Assembly (NCBI RefSeq): GCF_021029445.1
Contig: NZ_CP072610.1
Span: 1,736,001-1,800,000, forward strand
Origin: Pseudomonas wenzhouensis
GTDB taxonomy: Bacteria; Pseudomonadota; Gammaproteobacteria; Pseudomonadales; Pseudomonadaceae
Direction: 5' to 3'
DNA length: 64,000 nt
Position numbers and translations under genes: made by a program. The notes beneath the pieces are model-generated. The model saw only the letters and a list, made by a program, of their open reading frames with translations. It had not been told where the DNA came from and made no database searches. The number at the start of each line of letters is the position of its first letter. Positions within the stretch are counted from its first letter, which is position 1. This document shows positions 17,501-26,577 of this stretch, piece after piece.

Positions 17501-17660
17501 CTTCGAGGGTCACCGAGACGTAGATGATGGGAATTGCCACATCCGGGTTGGACTCCTTGGGCATGGCAATGTAGGCCACCAGCCCGCCACAGAGCAGGAA
17601 CAGCAGGATCAGGATGGTGGTGCGGCTGCGGTCGAGTGCGGCGGCAATCAGTGTATGCAT
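14514..17660 (-). CDS. RND-family efflux permease
   Basis: Inner-membrane proton-driven pump subunit of a tripartite RND exporter. The 1048-residue length, the first membrane helix (TTILILLFLLCGGLVAYIAM), two large periplasmic loops and two groups of membrane helices (about 335-530 and 860-1025) fit the HAE/AcrB-like superfamily. Conserved features include MPKESNPDV after helix 1 and the helix-4 stretch VAGMLVDGAIVVSEL. The start at 17660 lies one base beyond the stop of the upstream adaptor gene, so the two are translationally close. The operon order is TetR regulator, adaptor, permease; no outer-membrane channel gene is present, so a shared TolC/OprM-type channel is likely. The substrate is unknown. 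Confidence 0.93.
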   Translation of the reverse strand: MHTLIAAALDRSRTTILILLFLLCGGLVAYIAMPKESNPDVAIPIIYVSVTLEGISPEDGERLLVRPLEQELRSLEGVKEMRSVSNEGHASVTLEFDAGFDAKVALADVREKVDTARSKLPEEADEPTVTEVNVALFPVLSVGLSGPIAETELVYIARRLKENIEGIAEVLSVEIGGDREDLLEIVVDPQVLDSYGIDYNELFNLVSRNNRLVAAGSLDTGAGRMSMKVPGVIENLEDVMSMPIKVVGDSVVTFADVATIRRTFKDPTGFARINGQPAIVLEVAKRSGANIIETIDQVKALMEQAKPLLPPGVEVSYIMDQSQEVQNMLSDLLNNVLAAIVLVLILVVASMGMRSALLVGLTIPGAFLSGILLIWLLGFTLNIVVLFSLILVAGMLVDGAIVVSELADRYLQQGQTPRQAWANAATRMAWPVIASTATTLVVFLPLLFWPGVVGQFMKYLPATVILCLLASLAMALVFLPVLGAVTGGQARPQAAAPNATGNAYRSVLITLLKRPGLTLLGMLTLVALIYVGYGRFNHGVEFFPDVEPESAQIWLRARGDLSVQEKDALLRQVEKQVIGMPEVKALYARSLAQPDGQLGADVIGTLQFQFVDWHQRRPANDILAEMSQRTAGIPGVVLEFRKQEQGPTDGKPVKLQISALDPALGEQWVERVRSEMQKLGGFVDIEDDRALPGIEWRIKVDREAAARFGADVLSVGNAVQMITNGLKLATYRPEDATDEVDIRVRLPGNWRSLDQLGRLTLNTPAGQVPLSNFVDLQPAPKVGTLRRVDGDRTITLQADLAEGARLDERLRALREALGEVPAEVKVQFAGEDADQREAATFLMSAFVVAIFLMAIILVTQFNSLYQAALVLSAIVLSTAGVLMGLLINGQSFGIVMVGMGLIALAGIVVNNNIILIDTYNQLRSQGLQPREAALETGCLRLRPVLLTAVTTILGLMPMVLSVNVDLVTPSLGFGAPSTQWWTQLSSAIAGGLAFATVLTLLLTPCLLVLGARFERRPPPLETYDTDLLDLPEHLIAPRPAKEQLLRTD

Positions 17661-17661
17661 C

Positions 17662-18750
17662 TCAACTGCCCTCGGCGGCGAGTTGCACCGTCACCTGTTG
17701 GCCGGGCTGAACGAAGCCCTGGCCAAGGGTGATCAACGCCACTTTCGGCGGCAGGCCGCTGACCCAGGCGCCCTGGTTGTCGACGCTGATCAGCTCGACT
17801 GGGGTGAACTCCACGCGCTGCGTGTCATTGACCCACTTGACGCCGTGGCGGCCGTTTTCATCCAGGCTGAGCAGGGCGGGGGACAGGCGATGGGCCATGG
17901 CCTCGCCGGTCTGGATATGCAAGGTGGCGCTGGCACCGGCCAGGCGCAGGCCGTTGGGGTTGTCCACCTTGACCTCGATGCGGAAGCTGCGCGAACCCGG
18001 GTCGGCGGCTGCGGCGATAAAGTGCAGCTCGCCTTGCAGTGTGCGGCCATCGAGCAGTTCAACGTTTACCAACTGCCCCAGTTCGAGCTGGGTCACCTGT
18101 TGCTGGGCGATCTGTGCGCTGACCTTGAGGCGGTCGATGTCCACCAGGGTCAGCAGGCTTTGGCCGGGCTGGACGAAATCGCCCAGCTCGACCATGCGCT
18201 GGTCATAGATGCCGGCGAATGGCGCTTTCACCTTGGTGTTGCGCAGTTGCAGGCGGGCGCTGTCGAGTTCGGCGCGGGCCTTGGCCAGCTCGCTCTCCAG
18301 GCGCATCAGCTCGTTGGCCGATACCAGGCTGCGTTCGCGCAGGCGCTTGGCGGCGGTGACGTCGCTCTGGCGCTGGCGTACGTCTGCTTCGCTGCGTGCG
18401 ACCTGCGCCGGGCGGTCATCCGGCGAAATGCTCAGCAGCAGTTGATCGGCGGCGACGCGGTTGCCCTTGTCCTGATCCAGCTTCTGCACGCTGCCGCTGA
18501 CCTGGGCGCGCAGTTCCACGCGGCGCCAGGCCTCGATCTGGCCCTGCACCACATGCTGGCGCTGCATTGGCTGGGCTTCCAGCCAGGTCACCTCGACCCG
18601 CGCCAATTCCGCGCTTGTAGCCGGTTTGTCGGGCTCGGCCTGTACTTCGTCGCGGGCGACGAAGCGGTCGCCGCTGAGCAGCCAGAGCAGCAGCACGACG
18701 GTGATGAGAACGGCGATGATCCAGGGGCGTTTGCTCAGTTGCGCGAACAT
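17662..18750 (-). CDS. RND efflux periplasmic adaptor (membrane-fusion protein)
   Basis: A 362-residue protein with an N-terminal membrane anchor (PWIIAVLITVVLLLWLLSG), so it is tethered in the inner membrane and spans the periplasm. It has the usual order: a lipoyl half (QMQRQHVVQGQIEAW region near residue 60), a coiled-coil hairpin (about 105-165, rich in Arg/Glu/Leu heptads), a second lipoyl half (VKAPFAGIYDQRMVELGDFV), and beta-barrel and membrane-proximal domains. It bridges the permease to the outer-membrane channel. It lies between the TetR gene (9 bp upstream) and the permease gene (1 bp downstream), clearly in one operon. Confidence 0.92.
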   Translation of the reverse strand: MFAQLSKRPWIIAVLITVVLLLWLLSGDRFVARDEVQAEPDKPATSAELARVEVTWLEAQPMQRQHVVQGQIEAWRRVELRAQVSGSVQKLDQDKGNRVAADQLLLSISPDDRPAQVARSEADVRQRQSDVTAAKRLRERSLVSANELMRLESELAKARAELDSARLQLRNTKVKAPFAGIYDQRMVELGDFVQPGQSLLTLVDIDRLKVSAQIAQQQVTQLELGQLVNVELLDGRTLQGELHFIAAAADPGSRSFRIEVKVDNPNGLRLAGASATLHIQTGEAMAHRLSPALLSLDENGRHGVKWVNDTQRVEFTPVELISVDNQGAWVSGLPPKVALITLGQGFVQPGQQVTVQLAAEGS

Positions 18751-18759
18751 GGCGGTGGC

Positions 18760-19416
18760 TTACTCGTGAGTGGCGGGCGCTGCCAGCAGCGCGGCGGCCT
18801 GGCCCTGCAGGCCGGCGATGATGAAGTCGGTGACGCGGTCGAAGTACGCGTCCAGCTCGATGTATTCGGCCCAGTGCGCGAAACCGCCGGATGCGATGCG
18901 CGCCATGACGCCGTTGACGCAGGCCTCCACGCCCCACAGCAGATCCTGGCAGTGCGCCGGGGAGAGCGGCAGGTCACGGAAGCTGCTCTGCAGCAAGCTG
19001 CTGAACAGATTCATGTACTGGCCTTCCAACTCGACGAATTGCTCGCGGTAGGGAGGTTCCAGGCGCTCCTGAAAAGCCGGGCGGTCACACAGCAGGCAAA
19101 GTTGCGCTTGCAGCGGGTCGGCCTGCAGCAGCTCGAAAGAACGACGAATGACGCGGCGCATCGCCTGTTCAGCGGGTGCGCTGCAGGCGATTTCCTGCAG
19201 TTCGGCCAGGTTTTGGCGTGAGCAGTCCAGCACCAGGCGCGCGTAGAGCGCTTCCTTGCTGGTGAAGTGTTTGTACACGGTGCCTTTGCCGATGCCGGCA
19301 TGACGCGCCACCTCGGCAATGGTGACGCGATCCCAGGATTGTTCATGGAAGAGCTGGCGAGCGGCTTCGAGCAGGGCGCTTTCACGTTGCTGGAAAAGTT
19401 GATCTTGATAGCGCAT
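18760..19416 (-). CDS. TetR-family regulator of the RND efflux operon
   Basis: A 218-residue regulator. Residues about 10-57 form the TetR helix-turn-helix (SWDRVTIAEVARHAGIGKGT, then VYKHFTSKEALYARL). The rest is a helical ligand-binding domain, probably sensing a pump substrate. As first gene of the operon with adaptor and permease, it probably represses its own promoter in the 240-bp region upstream (19417-19654), which also holds REP repeats. The ligand is unknown. Confidence 0.9.
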   Translation of the reverse strand: MRYQDQLFQQRESALLEAARQLFHEQSWDRVTIAEVARHAGIGKGTVYKHFTSKEALYARLVLDCSRQNLAELQEIACSAPAEQAMRRVIRRSFELLQADPLQAQLCLLCDRPAFQERLEPPYREQFVELEGQYMNLFSSLLQSSFRDLPLSPAHCQDLLWGVEACVNGVMARIASGGFAHWAEYIELDAYFDRVTDFIIAGLQGQAAALLAAPATHE

Positions 19417-19525
19417 GGGCGTTTCATCGAGAGGTTTGACCGGCGGTCATGCTATGACTGCTGGTCACGGTGCGGCAAGGCGGGAGTTGTAACAAGGCAA
19501 TTGGCGGGTGGTCGTTCACTGCCTC

Positions 19526-19609
19526 ATTCGCCGCGAGGCGCGGCTCCTACAGAGTGATGCGGTGCCTGCGGGGTTTGTGTAGGAGCCCCGCCCCGGGGCG
19601 AAGCTTTTG
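19526..19609. repeat. REP pair (BIME)
   Basis: ATTCGCCGCGAGGCGCGGCTCC and GTAGGAGCCCCGCCCCGGGGCG lie in inverted orientation, the same family as the 61.5-62.5 kb clusters. The remainder of the intergenic stretch is featureless. Confidence 0.7.
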
Positions 19610-19654
19610 ATCGGTACGAACCTGCCGGAGATGTTCGGCCAGGCCAGGCCAGGC

Positions 19655-20572
19655 TCAGCGCGCCACGCTGACGCCTTCGAGATTGGCGAAGGAGGTGTCC
19701 TTGGCTGTGAGCAGGAAGTCGCGCATGAACGGTGAGTCGAGCATGTCGGTGCGGATCGCGGCGTAGAGGGTGGCGAACAGGCCCTTTTCTCCGAGGCGCT
19801 TGGCACTGACGTAGCCGCGCGAGCTGTACTCGTGCAGCGCCCAGTTGGGCAGGCCGCATACGCCACGACCGCTGGCCACCAGCTGCATCATCATCACCGT
19901 CAACTCGGAGGTGCGAACCTGTGCCGGCTCGATGTCGTTGGGTTCGAGAAAACCGGTGAAGATATCCAGGCGATCACGTTCCACCGGGTAGGTGATCAGG
20001 GTTTCCGTGGCCAGGTCCTGGGGCTGGATAAAGGCCTTGTGCGCCAGGCGATGCTGATTGGCCACGGCGAGCATCGCCTCGTAGGTGAACAGTGGTACGT
20101 AGGTGATGCCAGCCAGCTCGATCGGATCTGAGGTCACCACCAGGTCCAGGTCGCCACGGGCCAGGGCCGGCAGCGGGGCGAAGGAGAAGCCCGAGGCCAG
20201 GTCCAGCTCCACTTCCGGCCAGGCGTCGCGGAATTGGTCGATGGTCGGCATCAGCCACTGGAAGCAGCTGTGGCACTCGATGGCCATGTGCAAGCGGCCA
20301 GCGGTGCCACCGGCCAGGCGTGCCAAATCACGCTCGGCGCCACGCAACAGGGGCAAGGTGGCGTCGGCCAGCTGCAGTAGACGCAGGCCGGCGCTGGTGA
20401 AGCGCACGGGTTTGGTCTTGCGTACGAACAGTTGCAGGCCGAGACGTTCTTCCAACTCCTTGAACTGATGCGACAGCGCCGACTGGGTCAGGTGCAGGCG
20501 CTCGGCGGCCTCCACCAGGCTGTCGGTTTCGCGCAGGGCGTGCAGGGTTTTCAGGTGGCGTAGCTCGAGCAT
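19655..20572 (-). CDS. metR: LysR-type regulator MetR
   Basis: Homocysteine-responsive activator of methionine genes. The 305-residue product from the ATG at 20572 starts MLELRHLKTLHALRETDSLV, matching MetR. The helix-turn-helix includes AAERLHLTQSALSHQFKELE (about 20-40), followed by the LysR substrate-binding domain to the C-terminus. A longer frame (20596) has no family similarity. It diverges from metE, the classic MetR target, and a 24-bp palindrome lies between them, so it probably controls both genes. Confidence 0.9.
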   Translation of the reverse strand: MLELRHLKTLHALRETDSLVEAAERLHLTQSALSHQFKELEERLGLQLFVRKTKPVRFTSAGLRLLQLADATLPLLRGAERDLARLAGGTAGRLHMAIECHSCFQWLMPTIDQFRDAWPEVELDLASGFSFAPLPALARGDLDLVVTSDPIELAGITYVPLFTYEAMLAVANQHRLAHKAFIQPQDLATETLITYPVERDRLDIFTGFLEPNDIEPAQVRTSELTVMMMQLVASGRGVCGLPNWALHEYSSRGYVSAKRLGEKGLFATLYAAIRTDMLDSPFMRDFLLTAKDTSFANLEGVSVAR

Positions 20573-20596
20573 GGCGGTTCTCTGCGAAGGTTTCAC

Positions 20597-20620
20597 TCAT
20601 CCAATGTCATGGTTGGATGA
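20597..20620. promoter_or_regulatory. Palindrome between metR and metE (probable MetR site)
   Basis: TCATCCAA-8 nt-TTGGATGA is a perfect 8-bp inverted repeat in the divergent promoter region. Its position fits MetR binding; the family consensus TGAAN5TTCA is only partly matched. Confidence 0.5.
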
Positions 20621-20740
20621 ACATGGCTCATACAGCCTACATGAGTAAATCTTTAGATCAAGACGAAAATCTTGAGTTTGTCTCACTCGGTATCGATGCC
20701 GAGAATGGCGCCATCTCGATTGATTCTGGAGTTTCACGCC

Positions 20741-23044
20741 ATGGCCCTGTCCCATTCCCTCGGCTTCCCGCGCATCGGCCGCGACCGCGAACTGAAAAAA
20801 GCCCTCGAAGCCCACTGGAAAGGTGAGTTGGACGAAGCCGGCCTGCGCGCCGTGGGCCAGCGTCTGCGCGCCGAACACTGGCAACTGCAGAAGGACGCCG
20901 GTATCGACCTGCTGCCGGTGGGCGACTTCGCCTGGTACGACCAGGTGCTCGCTCATTCCCTGGCTTTTGGCGTGATTCCCGAGCGCTTTCGCCCGGCTGC
21001 CGGCAAGCCGACGCTGGATACCCTGTTCGCCATGGCCCGTGGGGCCGTTGCAAACAAGAGCAGCGTTACGTGCTGCGGCGGTGCTCATGCCCAAGAGATG
21101 ACCAAGTGGTTCGATACCAACTACCACTACCTGGTGCCGGAATTCAGCGCGGATCAGCCGTTCGCCCTGAGCTGGGAGCAGCTGTTCGAGGAGGTGGCTG
21201 AGGCGCATGCCCTTGGGCACAAGGTCAAACCGGTCCTGATCGGCCCACTGACCTACCTGTGGCTGGGCAAGGCCAAGGGGAGCGACTTCGACAAGCTGGA
21301 ACTGCTCGAAAGCCTGCTGCCGGTCTATGGCGAAATCTTCCAGCGCCTGGCCGCGCAGGGCGTGGAATGGGTACAGATCGATGAGCCGATCCTGGTGCTC
21401 GACTTGCCGCAGGAGTGGAAGAACGCCTTCGAGCGCGCCTACAACCTGATCCAGCGCGAACCGTGCAAGAAGCTGATCGCCACCTATTTTGGTGGCCTGG
21501 AAGACAACCTCGGTCTGGCTGCCAACCTGCCGGTGGACGGTCTGCATATCGACCTGGTGCGTGCGCCGGAGCAGTACCCGACCATTCTCGACCGGCTGCC
21601 GGCTTATAAAGTGTTGTCGCTGGGCGTGGTCAACGGGCGCAACGTCTGGCGCTGTGATCTGGACAAGGCGCTGGAGGTGCTGCGTCACGCTCACGAGCGC
21701 CTGGGTGAGCGGCTGTGGGTGGCGCCGTCCTGCTCGCTGCTGCACAGCCCGGTGGATCTGGCCCGTGAGGATCAGCTCGATGCCGAACTGAAGAGCTGGC
21801 TGGCCTTCGCGGTGCAGAAATGCCAGGAGGTGGCGTTGCTTGGCAAGGCGCTGGCCGCGCCGGAAGATGCCGTCGTACACGCCGCACTTGAGGCAAGCCG
21901 CGCGGTACGGGCCGCTCGTGCAGCTTCAAAACGTATTCACAAGCCTGAGGTGCAGGCGCGCCTGGCGGCGATTCGCCCGCGTCATGCCCAGCGTCAGTCG
22001 CCGTTTGCCGAGCGCATCGAACAGCAGCGTGAGCGTCTGCAACTGCCCTTGCTACCGACCACCACCATCGGATCCTTCCCGCAAACCTCGGCTATCCGCC
22101 TGGCGCGGCAGTCGTTCAGGCAGGGCACGCTCAGCGCGGCCGAGTACACCGAGGCCATGCACAGCGAAATCCGCCATGCGGTGCAGATACAGGAACGCCT
22201 GGGCCTGGATGTGCTGGTGCATGGCGAGGCCGAGCGCAACGACATGGTCGAATACTTCGCCGAGCAACTTGATGGCTACGCCTTCACCCGCTTTGGTTGG
22301 GTGCAGAGCTACGGTTCGCGCTGCGTCAAACCGGCGGTGATCGTCGATGATCTGAGCCGGCCCAAGGCCATGACCGTGGAATGGATCACCTACGCCCAGA
22401 GCCTGACCGACAAGGTGATGAAAGGCATGCTCACCGGCCCGGTGACCATGTTGATGTGGTCGTTCCCGCGTGAGGACGTGCCCCGCGAAGTGCAGGCGCG
22501 GCAACTGGCGCTGGCGATTCGTGACGAGGTGGTGGATCTGGAGGCAGCTGGTATCAGGATCATCCAGATCGACGAGGCAGCGTTTCGCGAAGGGCTGCCG
22601 CTGCGCCAGGCGGCCTGGCAGCCCTATCTGGACTGGGCTACCGAGGCCTTCCGCCTGACCGCCAGCGGCGTGCGCGACGAAACGCAGATCCACACCCACA
22701 TGTGCTACAGCGAGTTCAACGATGTGATCGAGTCCATTGCTGCGATGGATGCCGACGTGATCACCATCGAGACGTCGCGCTCGGATATGGAGCTGTTGGC
22801 CGCGTTTGAAAAGTTCGCCTACCCGAACGACATCGGCCCCGGCGTGTATGACATTCACTCGCCACGGGTGCCGGACAGCGTCGAGATGGCCGAGCTGTTG
22901 CGCAAGGCGGCGCGGCGTATCCCGCTCGAGCGCCTGTGGGTCAACCCCGACTGCGGCCTGAAGACCCGCGCCTGGCCGGAAACCGAGGCGGCGCTGGTCA
23001 ACATGGTGGCCGCCGCCAGGCAGTTGCGCGCCGAGTTGGCCTGA
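20741..23044 (+). CDS. metE: Cobalamin-independent methionine synthase
   Basis: Transfers the methyl group of 5-methyltetrahydropteroyl-tri-L-glutamate to homocysteine, giving methionine without B12. The ATG at 20741 starts [20 protein letters not shown], and the protein has 767 residues, the usual length. N-terminal and C-terminal barrels are present. Zinc ligands are visible in the C-terminal half: HTHMCY (His and Cys) and the final Cys in NPDCGLKTR. It is divergent from metR; no cobalamin riboswitch was recognised in the leader. Confidence 0.95.
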   Translation: MALSHSLGFPRIGRDRELKKALEAHWKGELDEAGLRAVGQRLRAEHWQLQKDAGIDLLPVGDFAWYDQVLAHSLAFGVIPERFRPAAGKPTLDTLFAMARGAVANKSSVTCCGGAHAQEMTKWFDTNYHYLVPEFSADQPFALSWEQLFEEVAEAHALGHKVKPVLIGPLTYLWLGKAKGSDFDKLELLESLLPVYGEIFQRLAAQGVEWVQIDEPILVLDLPQEWKNAFERAYNLIQREPCKKLIATYFGGLEDNLGLAANLPVDGLHIDLVRAPEQYPTILDRLPAYKVLSLGVVNGRNVWRCDLDKALEVLRHAHERLGERLWVAPSCSLLHSPVDLAREDQLDAELKSWLAFAVQKCQEVALLGKALAAPEDAVVHAALEASRAVRAARAASKRIHKPEVQARLAAIRPRHAQRQSPFAERIEQQRERLQLPLLPTTTIGSFPQTSAIRLARQSFRQGTLSAAEYTEAMHSEIRHAVQIQERLGLDVLVHGEAERNDMVEYFAEQLDGYAFTRFGWVQSYGSRCVKPAVIVDDLSRPKAMTVEWITYAQSLTDKVMKGMLTGPVTMLMWSFPREDVPREVQARQLALAIRDEVVDLEAAGIRIIQIDEAAFREGLPLRQAAWQPYLDWATEAFRLTASGVRDETQIHTHMCYSEFNDVIESIAAMDADVITIETSRSDMELLAAFEKFAYPNDIGPGVYDIHSPRVPDSVEMAELLRKAARRIPLERLWVNPDCGLKTRAWPETEAALVNMVAAARQLRAELA

Positions 23045-23221
23045 TTTCCCGTCAGTCGGTAAGTAGAGGGGGCGTTCGCGACGCGCTGGGCTGCACTTTT
23101 GGTCACTGCCTGGGCAGCCGTTCGTCCCCCTTCATCAAACTGTCACGCTGGTATGGCAGCGCCGTCGAACGATTTTCACCAGAATCGCGTTTTAGTGGGG
23201 TTCTGCGTTTCTGGTGTTTTC

Positions 23222-24076
23222 ATGCGTGCATTCATTTTTCTGGCCGCTTTGCTGTGCGGTATGCAGGCTTTTGCAGCCAATCATTGCGACTTGTCCGAGC
23301 CGACCCGTTATGCGGATGTCGGTGAGGTGCGTCTGGCTTATCAAAGTATCGGCAGCGAGCGCGACCCGGCGTTGCTGCTGGTGATGGGGCTGGGTGGGCA
23401 GTTGATCCACTGGCCTGACGAGGTGGTCGAGCGTCTCTGTCAGCAGGGATTTCGCGTCGTGCGCTTCGATAATCGCGATGTCGGGCTGAGCACCTGGCGG
23501 CGGCCGGCGCCGAGCATCAACCTGCCTTACGAGGTACTGCGCTATCGCCTGGGTCTGTCGCTTGGTGCGCCGTATCACCTGTGCGACATGGCTGGTGATG
23601 CCCTGGGCTTGATGGACCGTCTGGGCGTCGACAACTTCCATGTGCTGGGCGCGAGCATGGGCGGCATGATCGCCCAGCATCTGGCCGATCTGGCGCCGCA
23701 GCGCGTTCTCAGTCTGACGCTGGTGATGACCAGTTCGGGCGCGCAAGGGTTGCCTGCGCCGAGCGATGAGTTGGTGGCGCTATTGGCAAGGCGTGAGGCC
23801 GGTAGTCGCGAGGCTGCACTGCAACAGCAGGCGGACCTGCTGGCGGCCCTCGGCAGCCCTGCGGTGCATGATGACCGTGCCTTGCTCTTGCATCAGGCCG
23901 AACAGGCTTACGACCGCGCTTTCAATCCCGAAGGCGTGCAGCGTCAGCTGCTGGCGATTCTTGCCGAATCCAGCCGGGTTGATCTACTCAATCGCCTAGA
24001 CGTGCCGACGCTGGTGGTGCACGGCACGGCCGATCCGTTACTGCCGGTGATGCATGGCGTACACGTGGCGGCGCAT
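23222..24076 (+). pseudogene. Secreted alpha/beta hydrolase, 5' part (gene split by IS-bounded block)
   Basis: The first 285 codons of an exported alpha/beta-hydrolase. A signal peptide (MRAFIFLAALLCGMQAFA) opens the protein. The nucleophile elbow GASMGG and the acidic residue in HGTADPLLP are present. The frame is then cut at codon CAT (24074-24076) by IS copy 2 and runs a few codons into the IS. The missing end, 44 codons with the catalytic histidine in IPGLAHRF, lies at 33526-33660 in perfect frame. The joined protein would be 329 residues. The split removes the catalytic His, so this fragment should be inactive. Confidence 0.9.
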
Positions 24077-24158
24077 TTGACATCCTCCCCGGCCTGAAGG
24101 CCGGAGATTCCTACGGCGCTCAGGCGCGGCATTGAGCCGCCCCTGAGTCGCTTCGGTG
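24061..24158 (-). ncRNA. Candidate TnpB guide RNA, IS copy 2
   Basis: This covers the right end of copy 2 plus about 16 nt of flanking hydrolase DNA (24061-24076) as guide. The guide is adjacent to TTGAT in the reconstructed intact hydrolase gene. The extent is inferred from the family model. Confidence 0.4.
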
Positions 24159-25340
24159 GGTTCCTGCTGCTGGCGGCATTACCTCACCGCTCACTTCACA
24201 GGCGAACCGGGCGTGTCCCGCCCTTAGCACATTGATCGCGCCGACCACATCGGCGTTGTCCTCGAAGCCACATTCCACACACGCGAACCGGGCCTGTGTC
24301 TGGCGGTTGTCCGCCGACACATGGCCGCAGCACGGACAGGTGCGGCTCGTGTTCTGTGGCGGCACCGTCACCAACCAGCCGCCCCGCCATGCCAGCTTGT
24401 AGTCCAGTTGGCGGCGGAACTCGAACCAGCCTTGATCGAGGATGGCCTTGTTCAGGCCAGACTTGGCCCGAACGTTTCTACCCGGTTGTTCGGTCGTGCC
24501 TGCTGCTGATTTGGACATGTTCCGTACCTGCAAGTCCTCGATACACACCATCGCGTGGTTTTGGCTGATCGCGGTCGAGGTCTTGTGCAGGTAGTCGCGC
24601 CGGGCGTTGCCGATGCGGGCGTGAAGGCGCTGGACTCGGGCCTTGGCCTTCTTCCAGTTGGCGCTGAATTTCACCTTGCGGCTCATGGCCTGCTGCGCCT
24701 TGCGCAGCGCGGTTTCGTGGCGTTTGAAGCTATTGAGCGGTGCGTAGACCGTGCCATCGCTCAGGGTGGCGAAGCGGGCAATACCGAGGTCGATGCCAAC
24801 GGCTCTGCCCTGCGGCAGCGGGGTTTCCACTTCACGGCGGGTCTGGATCGAGACATGCCATTTGCCCGCGCTCAGGCTGACGGTGACGTTGCGCAGCTCG
24901 CCGAGCACCGGCCGACTGTTGCGATAGCGCAGCCAGCCCAGCTTGGGCAGAAAGATCCGGCAGTTGGCCTGATCCAGCTTGATTTGCTTCGGGTCGGGGT
25001 AACGGAAGCTGTCGCGCTGGCCCTTGCGCTTGAAGCGTGGGAAGTCGGCGCGCTGCTCGAAGAAGTTCCTGTAGGCTTTTTCGAGGTCTTTGAGGGCATG
25101 TTGCAGCGGATGAACGGGCGCTTCTTTCAGCCAGACCGTTTCGGTGCTGTTGCGCCAGGCGGTCAGCTGCCTGGCCATGGCCACATAGCCGATGAACTTG
25201 CCGCCGGCTTCGCGGTTGGCTTGCTGCAACGCCAAGGCCTGGTTGAACACGAACCGACAGGAGCCGGCGAAGCGGTGCATCAGGCGCTGCTGTTCGCCGG
25301 TCGGCATCAGTTCGTATTTGAAAGCTTGGAGTCGCTGCAT
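24120..25340 (-). CDS. tnpB: TnpB RNA-guided nuclease of IS copy 2
   Basis: The protein sequence is identical to copy 1 over all 406 residues, with intact RuvC residues (D184, E268, D364) and zinc-ribbon cysteines. Its guide would come from the flanking hydrolase sequence, so this copy is the one expected to recognise the uninterrupted hydrolase allele. Confidence 0.93.
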   Translation of the reverse strand: MQRLQAFKYELMPTGEQQRLMHRFAGSCRFVFNQALALQQANREAGGKFIGYVAMARQLTAWRNSTETVWLKEAPVHPLQHALKDLEKAYRNFFEQRADFPRFKRKGQRDSFRYPDPKQIKLDQANCRIFLPKLGWLRYRNSRPVLGELRNVTVSLSAGKWHVSIQTRREVETPLPQGRAVGIDLGIARFATLSDGTVYAPLNSFKRHETALRKAQQAMSRKVKFSANWKKAKARVQRLHARIGNARRDYLHKTSTAISQNHAMVCIEDLQVRNMSKSAAGTTEQPGRNVRAKSGLNKAILDQGWFEFRRQLDYKLAWRGGWLVTVPPQNTSRTCPCCGHVSADNRQTQARFACVECGFEDNADVVGAINVLRAGHARFACEVSGEVMPPAAGTHRSDSGAAQCRA

Positions 25341-25363
25341 GCCCAGCACTATACTCTTGGTCT

Positions 25364-25780
25364 ATGGGCATTGAAAACGATATTAGACGCGGTAGAAACT
25401 GCGTCTTCCTGATGCATGTACATTTGGTCTTCGTGACGAAATATCGGCGCGAGGTCTTCACCCAAGCCATTCTCGACGACCTTCGCGTCGTCTTCGCCAG
25501 CGTATGCGCCGACTTCGGAGCGGAACTCGTTGAGTTAGATGGAGAGGATGACCATGTGCACCTACTGGTGAACTATCCGCCGAAGGTGGCCATCTCCAAC
25601 CTCGTGAATAGCCTGAAAGGCGTCTCCAGCCGCATGATCCGCAGGAAAAATTACCCCAGCATCCGCAAAAAGCTGTGGGGCGGCGCGCTGTGGTCGCCCA
25701 GCTACTTTGCCGGCAGCTGCGGAGGTGCGCCCATCGAAGTCATCCGCCAGTACATCGAACAGCAGCAGACGCCTCATTAA
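25364..25780 (+). CDS. tnpA: TnpA Y1 transposase of IS copy 2
   Basis: The 138-residue HUH transposase is the same in amino-acid sequence as copy 1: H64/H66 and Y130 intact. It could act on the ends of any copy in the window, including the outer ends of the whole block. Confidence 0.94.
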   Translation: MGIENDIRRGRNCVFLMHVHLVFVTKYRREVFTQAILDDLRVVFASVCADFGAELVELDGEDDHVHLLVNYPPKVAISNLVNSLKGVSSRMIRRKNYPSIRKKLWGGALWSPSYFAGSCGGAPIEVIRQYIEQQQTPH

Positions 25781-25893
25781 AGGCAAAAACGGGGACGGCT
25801 ACGCCGTCCGCGCTATCCTTCCCCGCCCTGAAGGGCGAGGTTTGCCGCGCACTGGATCAAAACCCAACACACCAGGCCTCTGGTGTAGAGCAG

Positions 25894-26085
25894 ATGCTGA
25901 GCTTCAGCGAAGTCTGCAGCCTGCTGCGCAAGTCGCGCTCCGGGCTGTACAAGCTGATGGCCAGCGACTCCAACTTCCCGAAGCCCATCAAGGATGGCCA
26001 TGCGCGCTCGGCCCGGTCTTACTTCGCGGCCCGGGAAATCGCCGCGTATCAGGAAGCCAAGCTGGCCGGGAGGGATGCAGCATGA
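25894..26085 (+). CDS. AlpA-family regulator (phage/island type)
   Basis: A 63-residue helix-turn-helix protein with the AlpA pattern: MLSFSEVCSLLRKSRSGLYK, the spacer DSNFPKPIKDG, then SARSYFAAREIAAYQEAKLA. AlpA-like proteins activate integrase or excision genes in P4-like satellites and genomic islands. The ATG at 25894 follows a short hairpin (ACCAGGCCTCTGGT). It lies just inside IS copy 2; no integrase gene remains, so the element that owned it has been truncated by the IS. The following small genes have the order typical of P4-like satellites. Confidence 0.8.
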   Translation: MLSFSEVCSLLRKSRSGLYKLMASDSNFPKPIKDGHARSARSYFAAREIAAYQEAKLAGRDAA

Positions 26086-26234
26086 TCGCGCTTGCACTTC
26101 CTCGCACTCAGGGCTATGGTTTGCCGGTCACGGTAAATAACGTGACCGACCTTGGCCGGTCGACAACCTCTAGGCGCTACAGCGCCCACCACCCGATTGC
26201 AGTCGCTTTTTTTGTGCCAGCAGCATCGTGTTAT

Positions 26235-26330
26235 GGCGGCTGTGCGTGGGACACCTTCGGGTGTGCCGGGTGCCTAGAGTCCCGGTCGGCCAACCCGCGT
26301 ACAGCTGTCACCATTTCTTGCTTGGCCGCA
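26235..26330 (+). ncRNA. Candidate C4-like antisense RNA
   Basis: Between the AlpA gene and the next small gene are two stacked hairpins, GGACACC-TTCG-GGTGTGCC (a UUCG tetraloop) and CCGGG-10 nt-CCCGG, followed by GGTCGGCCAACCCG. The arrangement and place resemble the C4/CI immunity RNAs of P1 and P4-like phages, from memory only. A covariance search is needed. Confidence 0.4.
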
Positions 26331-26366
26331 AGCGGTGATGGCTCCTCAACTCTAGGAGCTCCACCC

Positions 26367-26528
26367 ATGAAACACGCTCTCAATCCGTCTTCATCTCATG
26401 CCGCTGCCTGGAAGGCTCGTGCCTTCGCTGCTTTGCGCGGCAATTCCTCCCTGTCTGTCCGCCTGGCTCGCTACAACGAAGCCATGCAGCGCGCTCGTGC
26501 CCTGGAAGCTGTAGGAGGTGCCAAATGA
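26367..26528 (+). CDS. Small phage/satellite protein of unknown function (53 aa)
   Basis: Starts MKHALNPSSSHAAAWKARAF; basic and helical, with no recognised domain. AGGAG lies 9 bp before the ATG (26367). Its stop overlaps the next start (ATGA at 26525-26528), so it is translated together with the gene broken by the IS21 element. Similar short genes follow AlpA in P4-like satellites of pseudomonads, which is inference from layout. Confidence 0.65.
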   Translation: MKHALNPSSSHAAAWKARAFAALRGNSSLSVRLARYNEAMQRARALEAVGGAK

Positions 26529-26577
26529 ACGCAGCCACCCCCCAAGCCCTCCTTGACTCCTTCCAGGCCGCGCAGCT
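26525..26577 (+). pseudogene. Small satellite gene, 5' part (broken by IS21-family element)
   Basis: ATG AAC GCA onwards encodes MNAATPQALLDSFQAAQ, then is cut in codon 18. The remainder resumes at 29205 after the IS21 element. With one copy of the 7-bp duplication CGCAGCT kept, the joined frame is 94 residues. The function is unknown. Confidence 0.75.

Larger units (their letters stand above)
24077..25855. mobile_element. IS200/IS605-family insertion sequence, copy 2 (1779 bp)
   Basis: Complete copy with the same ends as copy 1. The ATCAA on its right is at 25856-25860. At least one base differs from copy 1: the tnpB codon for Asn in PPQNTSR (silent, 10152 in copy 1 versus 24350 here). Confidence 0.93.
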
